DNA from: Phorcus lineatus
Lineage: Eukaryota; Mollusca; Gastropoda; Trochida; Trochidae
DNA: 64,000 nucleotides
Direction: 5' to 3'
NCBI GenBank assembly: GCA_921293015.1
Contig: OV121086.1
Location: forward strand, 33,665,194 to 33,729,193
The notes beneath the pieces are model-generated. The model was given only the letters and a program-made list of their open reading frames with translations. It did not search any database and was not told the DNA's origin. A program made the translations under genes and the position numbers. Shown here in pieces: positions 58,001 through 64,000 of the stretch. The first letter of the stretch is position 1. Every line of letters begins with the position of its first letter.

Positions 58001-59184
58001 TGAAGAATGATCTCTATGTGGATCCTGGACAGTTTGTATTTGATGATTGCCAGAATACACTGCAAGTTGAATTTGAACCTGGAATGACATGTCCAATATG
58101 TCCAGCAGAAATATTATCCACCCTTATCGAATACCAAAGACACTGGCAGAAAATCCATGTTGAATTTTACGAGTTTCTCCTGTGTCCAGTTGAGGGCTGT
58201 GATGGGTTTGCCAGTAAAGCTCATAAGCTGAAACAACATTTTAATAAGCAACACAATCCCTATCAAGACGTTCAAGCCTTAGCAATTTTGAAGACTGCCA
58301 AAAAGGAAATGAAGCCAAACATCCATTACAAAGATCCAGGGAATTGTATTTTCACTTCATTGGAGGACAGCAATACTCATGAGTTTTCTTTTGAAGATGG
58401 CATGAAGTGTCCAGTATGTAATGGCCCAAAGACGTACAAAATAGAAAACGAGTTCTTCATTCACTGGATGAGCCACACCCAGTATTTCTTTAAGTATGCT
58501 TGCCCAATTGCTGAGTGTACTGTAACAAAGAGTTTGATCTCAAAACTCAAGACTCACATCAGTAAAGATCATCTAAATTCAGCTCCAGTCAGTGGAAAGA
58601 TGCTTGATGAAGTAAATAATCTCAGAGCAGTGATGGTTGAAAATCCAGTGTTTCATTGTGATCCAGGTCCATACAAATACATTAGAGATCCTTCCAGAAG
58701 AACTCTTGACCAAAACCCAGATGCTTACCAGGATGATAGTGAAAATGGAAAAAGGGAAGAAATTGTCTTTGAGAGAGGTATGATATGTCCAGTTTGCAAA
58801 GGTGCGAAAAAGTATCTAAAGCCTTTTGACTTCAGAAATCACTGGATCATGGTACATGTAGAGTTCTATGACAGGCAGTATTGTCCTGTTGTAAGCTGTA
58901 ACATGCCTTTTTCTAGTTTAAAGCTAAAGGCACATTATAGAAAGAAACACAGTGAGTTCACTGACGGTGATGACATTTGCTTGATGCTTGAGGATATCCC
59001 ATTGACCAAAATGAAGAACCCCGCGTATATATCACCCAAGCAGTTCATCTTTGATTACCAAAAGGACGATATCAGAGTACAGGACATTCATAAGAAAATT
59101 CCAATTCCAACAGACTCCACACTTCCTCCAAATCCTGAAACAGTTCAGGATCTAGCCAATCCTGGAATGCTTTATGAGTGTTAG
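52023..59184 (+). CDS. Gene B: Arg-rich zinc-finger protein, paralogue of gene A, about 1,461 aa
   Basis: Model: exon 1 52023-52867 (ATG 52057), exon 2 53142-53250, exon 3 54080-54187, exon 4 55827-59184. Phases 1, 2, 2 match gene A exactly. Exon 1 begins MYGRRDQQRDNKRNQPNKRH, aligned with gene A's MYQRGDQYREIDRRRNQQNE. Exon 4 has RSRIRSPL, an acidic region, GIGGN(I/T)AQPGIGGN repeats (about 56540-56910), then five zinc-finger modules of the same type as gene A. Weak points: exon 1 donor GCT|GTGAGG and exon 2 donor AAAG|GTTGGA are not strong, and unspliced exon 2 reads to a stop at 53314. A two-codon uORF (ATGGATTAA) precedes the start. Nuclear function inferred from composition. Confidence 0.8.
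56540..56910 (+). repeat. Gly/Ile/Pro coding repeats in gene B
   Basis: Units of 9-10 residues such as GPGIGGNI and AQPGIGGNT recur about 14 times; three 30-bp units near 56800-56890 are almost identical in DNA. Gene A has GMPPRP units in the equivalent place, so the same low-complexity slot evolved different repeats. Confidence 0.8.
57418..59060 (+). other. Gene B zinc-finger module array (five modules)
   Basis: Modules at about 57418-57720, 57745-58050, 58063-58360, 58380-58690 and 58760-59060. Each has CPVC or CPIC, HW or HWM before the second His, CPxxxC or CTSAGC, and a terminal YxDPG (module 5 has YISP instead). Module 4 has MSHTQYFF where others have xxFHVxFxx, shifting the second His spacing. 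Modules 1-3 align one-to-one with gene A. Confidence 0.85.
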
Positions 59185-59663
59185 CTTCCAGAATAGTCTT
59201 TCAGGATAGTCTAGGCTCCATGCCATATACCACTTTAGAATTTTTCTAGTGAGCCTAATTAATTTTCCTCATATAAAGATCTACATGAATTTGAACTTTT
59301 GTGATTTGAATAGAATCCATATAAAATAATTTTTTTGATAAATGGTCATATAACTTAAATTTTTGTGTTCTAACCAAAACAGTACAGTTGAATTTTATGA
59401 TTCAAAGATTATAAAAGTTACAATTACTTTATAAATGACATGTATCTCTTGTTTGAATCATGGACGAAAAGCTGTAAATAACTGGGCTAAATCAAATTGT
59501 AAAATGTTCTTATTATTGTGTCACATGTTACAAACTTATCAGAGATTTGCTTATGAAACGTGAGGGACACTAATTAATTTTCTGGATCCAATTTTTTTAT
59601 TGCTAAAGGTGGCATTTTTATCAGTCAAATTTCAAAATGTGTTTTTGAAAGCATATTTTTCAA

Positions 59664-59669
59664 AATAAA
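59664..59669 (+). terminator. Candidate poly(A) signal for gene B
   Basis: AATAAA about 480 bp downstream of the gene B stop. No other evidence. Confidence 0.35.
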
Positions 59670-60827
59670 AATTCACTTCTGATATTTAGTTTACTGAGGT
59701 TTATGTGCATCTTCTGAAAAGGTTCAAATGGAAGAACCGGAATGTGCCAAAACAGGTTTTAAATCAATGGGTTCAGTAAAATTGAAACGTAAAGGTTCAA
59801 AGGCTTGCTTTTGATTGAAAAGTAGACAATTGACCTTGACTGAATAGCACCAATTAGTCGGAACATTATTCTGTTGTTATTTGTGGGAAGGTACCTTGCA
59901 CTTAGATCAAGGTAGACAACTTCTCCTCTAAAATCTATTGGCATACAAAGCATACATCTTTGTTACATCTGGACAAAAGTTAGGATGATTGGCCCTGTTA
60001 AGTCTGTTAACCATTTTAGGGGTATGTTATGTTACGAAATGAGCCAAATCTCAAGCCTGTAGGTGAAAAAAAGACAAAAATTGATGGTCAAAACACTCTA
60101 GTTACATGATGTTTTGTTGCTGTAAAATATCTCCGTTTTTGCTGAACAACATGCTGAGCTGCCTATGGGGCCATCAGTTCCACAATCTAGTTAAAACTAA
60201 CTAATATAATACGTCCCGAAGTCTGTTATAACATCTAGTTACATCTAGTTTCAACTAGATTGTCAGTTCCATTTCATTTTGGTAAAGCATTTGTTCGAAT
60301 AGTTTTAAATGTTAATCCAATCACCAAAAGTATTTGTCACATTCGGAATATGGAAATTATTTAAGAAAATTAATGTTGAAATACGTTCTTGGTGTAAATA
60401 CTATAAAAATGTTAACAAGGCGTGACAGGATTGGGTATACTTGCATCTGTCAACAAAATGTACAGAGCGTAACAAACACAGTGGGCCATGTGCCCTGCCA
60501 AGTGGCAAGAATGTAAATATTTTGTACAATAAATATGAAACTGTATACTTTATTAAATCCTAATGACTTATGTTTTTAGTTAAAACTACCCAAGGCAAAT
60601 CTAGGGAGGCTTTTTCTATATATACATTGATCCAATGAAATATATTTGCAAGTTCAGAAAAATAAAATCATTTTGTATTCCTGGTCTCAGACACATTTTT
60701 CCATCACCAACTTAATGATCTAAGTTTAAACAGATACTGCAAACCAGTCATCCAATGAGCAGGATGTGCTACCACTCCATAAGTCATACAGATTTAATAT
60801 TATTTATTTTTTCAACATATATCTTAA
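59670..60827. other. Intergenic stretch without recognisable gene
   Basis: Contains a small inverted pair (aatctagttaaaactaac / catctagtttcaactagatt, 60184-60262) and otherwise AT-rich sequence. Confidence 0.5.
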
Positions 60828-60873
60828 AGAGCCACTATGTGATAATCATAACATATCATTTGCCTTTGATACG

Positions 60874-61794
60874 TATGGAAGGGGATGTGTGCCAAAAATG
60901 AAATCCTGTAAACTCGTAATTCGCAAGTTGTAACATGTCGTTCTTAACCATGCAATTCTCGAAAAGACAAGTCCAAGTATGCAAACCTACCATTTCAATC
61001 CTGTAAAACTCAACTTTCTGTTCTCATCTTTACAAAGTTCAAATGTAATTCTAGAAATGTCAAAGTCGAAACTCATTTTTGTATTTCAAATAAGAGGGGT
61101 ATACACATTTAGCAATGCTACAAATTACGTTTTACAATTGGTGAATTAAAAATGAAGTGTTGTAAAATCAGCCTTTGGAAACAGACTTTTGCATCTGGAG
61201 TTTTACATGATTTGCATGGTTATGATTGCAATGTTCCGAAATACATCTGTACACGATTTCGCATTGACCATATTTGGAAGTTTAACGAAGACTGCCGATG
61301 ATTTCCGAAGATGATCGGTATTTGACAACAACGAGACCTCCCTGATCCAAGCTCCATGCAACGCTTTGCAAGCTTTCCGTATAGCGTTGAATTGAGTCCA
61401 CCGCAATGCGCGGAGCTTGGGCATGCGACCTTCACCTTTTGTCACCTTCATGCAAATCATGTAAAACTCCAGATGCAAAAGTCTGTTTCCAAAGGCTGAT
61501 TTTACAACTCTTCATTTTTCATTTACCAATTGTAAAACGTAATTTGTAGCATTGCTAAACGTGTATATCCCTCGTATTTGAAATACAAAAATGAGTTTCG
61601 ACTTTGACATTTCTAGAATTACATTTGAACTTTGTAAAGTTGAGAACAGAAGGTGAGTTTTACAGGATTGAAATGTTAGGTTTGCATACTTGGACTTGTC
61701 TTTTCGAGAATTACATGGCTGAGAACAACTTGTTACAACTTGCGAATTACGAGTTTACAGGATTTCATTTTTGGCACACATCCCCTTCCATAGA
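60874..61794. repeat. Foldback with 346-bp arms inside the composite element
   Basis: Left arm ggaaggggatgtgtgcc...catgatttgcatg and right arm catgcaaatcatg...ggcacacatccccttcc are about 93% complementary, with a 229-bp GC-richer spacer. Open frames in it are artefacts of the repeat. Confidence 0.88.
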
Positions 61795-62066
61795 TACGAA
61801 CCTAAATGTCATGTGGTGATATAAAATCAAAACATCTTAACTTTTCATCTCCAAAAGACATATTTATGACAAATACTGGTTTTCTATGGAAATCTAATTT
61901 AACAGCCTTATAAATGCACAGAGGTGTTGATATCACGTCTAATACACATGTATACTAGTTATATGACCTAACAAACATTTATCAACTCCTAACTGCCCTC
62001 TTGGCTGTTGTAGATAAGCCTCCAAAATTACGTTTGACTCCTTGATGCGGGCCACTGTTTTCAAGG

Positions 62067-62465
62067 TCACTATGACACTTTGACCACTGTGTAATACATT
62101 GTTAACGCAATATCTCGTAAAGCTTAGGACCTAGAGTGTTCATATTTGGTGAAATCCTTCAGTTGAGGAAGCCTCAGACGCCAGTCGACATTGGTTACCT
62201 TGATCTCATTTTCAAGGTCACCACGACACTTTGACCACTGTGTTAAACATTGTTAACGCAATATCTCGTAAAGCTTAGTACCTAGAGTTTTCATATTTGA
62301 CGACAGCCTACAACGGCAAATGACTTTGGTGACCTTGACCTCATTTTCATGGTCACCGAGATACTGTCATCACCTTTTAATACATTGTTAACACGATATA
62401 TGGTAAAGCTTAGCACCTAGAGTGTTCATATTTGGTGACAGCCTTCAATGGAGGAAGACTTAGAT
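62067..62465. repeat. Three tandem units of 137-149 bp
   Basis: acattgttaacgcaatatct and taaagcttagnacctagag recur at about 62098, 62247 and 62384. They lie between parts of the MITE, so the array probably belongs to an inserted or internally amplified segment. Confidence 0.82.
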
Positions 62466-63439
62466 ATCAAGAGATAAATAATTTTAATAATACCAAATAT
62501 CTCTGGCTAACACTTGTTTCTCTTTGGTAACATTCGATACTTTGCGGTCAAATGACACCATTGATTAAATTTGGCATATAACTAACGGAGTGGCTCTTTA
62601 AGAGAGCATGTTTGGCAATTAGATCTGAAAACATTATCCTTCCCAAAAAAGTATAAGCATATCCGAACATCCAAACAACTCCGAAGCTTAGATCATATTA
62701 TATACCAAGAATAAAACAGGTCAGGAATCCTTTCAACCTTCAAGAACGCTTGAGTTGGGTATGAAGGATGATTTACATCACCAAGTTTTCGTCTTTAATC
62801 ACCGAGCAACAATTTCTTCTGACAATATTCATTATCTCTAACGAAAGAAAGCTATCAAAAGTATTGAAATATCACCAGAAATGGTTCTTTATCTTGTATT
62901 AAGGTCTTCACAGCACTCAAGTCACACAAGGTTCATACGAAATATCCCAGTCCATTTGACATAATGGAAAACAGAAATTAAGATGACATAGCACTCCCAT
63001 ACATTCCTGAACATGCATAAAAAAGAAAAGAAAGACCATTCGTCAAAAACAAAGTATTTTGTTTGGGCATATTGAGGAGTTGACAATGACGATGATCAGG
63101 TAACATGTTATAGCCTCTAATTAAAATACTTCAAAACTTTGAGATCAATAGAGACATTTTCTGGAAGCAGAATGTAAGTTTATCATATCTTAGTTAAATA
63201 TTCTCACTGATCACAGAGTTGGCAAACAGCTCTGCACAGCCTTTCATTTATTCTGGATAAGAAAACATAGCCTCTTTTAAAACACAAGGTAAGTGAACAG
63301 GATATGTCCTTGACGCAACAAGGGACCTTTGTTGATTACGATATATAATATCCATATGATATTGAATCTGCCCATCATATTTTAGCTAGCGCTTCCGTTA
63401 CTGGAGAAAGAGATACATTTTTTATTTTTAAGAGCATAG

Positions 63440-63820
63440 GGCCTAAGGTCTTAGGTTAGGGTCACAGAGTCACCAAGTCTTCAATTTGCAATTGGCAAAG
63501 ATACCAAAGATTTCAACCTTCACTTAATTTTGTTCTTGAGAAGAAAACGAAATGATTTGGGGTAATATGGGGCGACAGAAACCAATTCTACAATTTATGA
63601 TAACCATTTGCCAAGGTACCTTTACACAGGATTTCAACCTTTTTGGGACTTTGATCGGGAGCAGAAGATGAAAATAGGTGACAGGACAATGCCCCATGGA
63701 CTCTCTAGGGACTACATAGTCACCAAAATCCTTATTGGGTTACTCAGGTACCTCTATACAAGAATCTGACTTCTAGGGTCTTGTGTTCAGCAGAGGTTGA
63801 AAATAGGTTTTCAGGACATT
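63440..63820 (+). repeat. Diverged relative of the 6-kb tandem repeat
   Basis: Three units share the pattern gtcaccaa, caattt, ttgccaaggtacctttacac, gatttcaacctt and gagaagaagatgaaaatagg-like text with those at 5975-6560, at 140-150 bp spacing but lower identity. Non-coding. Confidence 0.55.
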
Positions 63821-64000
63821 GCCTCTCATTACCACCTCACTTCAGGATACAAACATCATCACTCCACAAACACTGCAAAGACGACTTAAACCATTCCAAA
63901 ATAATTTTCTAAAATCCAATAGGAATGAACCTCTTGCAAGAGTCATTTTTATCACGATTTGACATCAAAGCGGAGTCGATAAACAAAGAAGATACCAAGC

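Larger units (their letters stand above)
60828..62597 (-). mobile_element. TTAA-flanked composite MITE (1.77 kb) with nested foldback and tandem array
   Basis: TTAA|AGAGCCAC at the left and GGAGTGGCTCT|TTAA at the right (60824-60827, 62598-62601). The interior 61800-62050 and 62480-62597 is the reverse complement of the 49949 copy. It is interrupted by a 346-bp-arm foldback (60874-61219 / 61449-61794) and a three-unit tandem array (62067-62465). Non-coding. Confidence 0.82.

Noticed and set aside
61203-61819. Frames within the 61-kb foldback
   Set aside because: Arms are mirror copies and non-coding; open frames arise by chance in both orientations.
1-64000. CRISPR arrays, operons, bacterial features
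   Set aside because: The DNA is clearly animal nuclear sequence with introns; no spaced direct repeats of CRISPR type were seen.

Overview
This window is eukaryotic nuclear DNA: intron-rich, AT-rich, with GT/AG splice sites and many short transposon relics. A lophotrochozoan, most likely a gastropod mollusc, fits best. Short copies of a GTGAGTGAGTT...ACGCCGC...GCAATATT repeat (near 8.34, 25.74 and 36.32 kb) resemble a repeat I associate with abalone-type gastropods. That assignment comes from memory and is only moderately secure.

Minus strand, about 31.0 kb to 1: one large gene is the RBM5/RBM10 splicing regulator. It has an RS/RD-rich N-terminus, RRM1, a RanBP2 zinc finger, RRM2, a Q/Y-rich and Ala-rich linker, OCRE, a C2H2 finger and a G-patch. 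The final few codons lie beyond base 1. I derived 22 coding exons with consistent phases (918 codons inside the window). The introns hold several inverted-repeat transposons and tandem arrays.

The most unusual feature is a 17 kb intron (21702-4622) that splits the OCRE domain. It contains, on the same strand, a 306-nt exon (20857-20552) and an 8.9-kb open exon (19414-10520). Both encode repeats of a double zinc finger followed by an NPxYxDPG motif. The upstream OCRE exon, both intronic exons and the normal downstream exon all join in phase 0, and the first intronic exon has no usable start codon. The simplest reading is an alternative RBM5/10 transcript that ends in a giant zinc-finger tail, about 3,657 aa in total.

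Plus strand, 32.9-41.1 kb and 52.1-59.2 kb: two tandem paralogous genes (called A and B here) lie head-to-head with RBM5/10. Each has an Arg/Asp/Glu/Ser-rich first exon, two small exons, and a large last exon with Gly/Pro repeats and three (A) or five (B) zinc-finger modules of the same NPxYxDPG type. The intron phases are identical (1, 2, 2). Gene A stops after module 3. A 63-bp triplication sits at that point and a decayed module 4 follows the stop.

Minus strand, 47.2-44.6 kb: a two-exon gene for a small secreted cysteine-rich peptide (67 aa, signal peptide, defensin-like GxCxC ending). The rest (41.4-44.6, 47.2-52.0 and 59.2-64 kb) is non-coding and rich in foldback elements, TTAA-flanked MITEs and tandem arrays.

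Taken together, the locus joins a conserved splicing factor to a locally expanded family of RS-like, zinc-finger nuclear proteins. A shared RNA-processing role is an inference; nothing in the sequence proves it.
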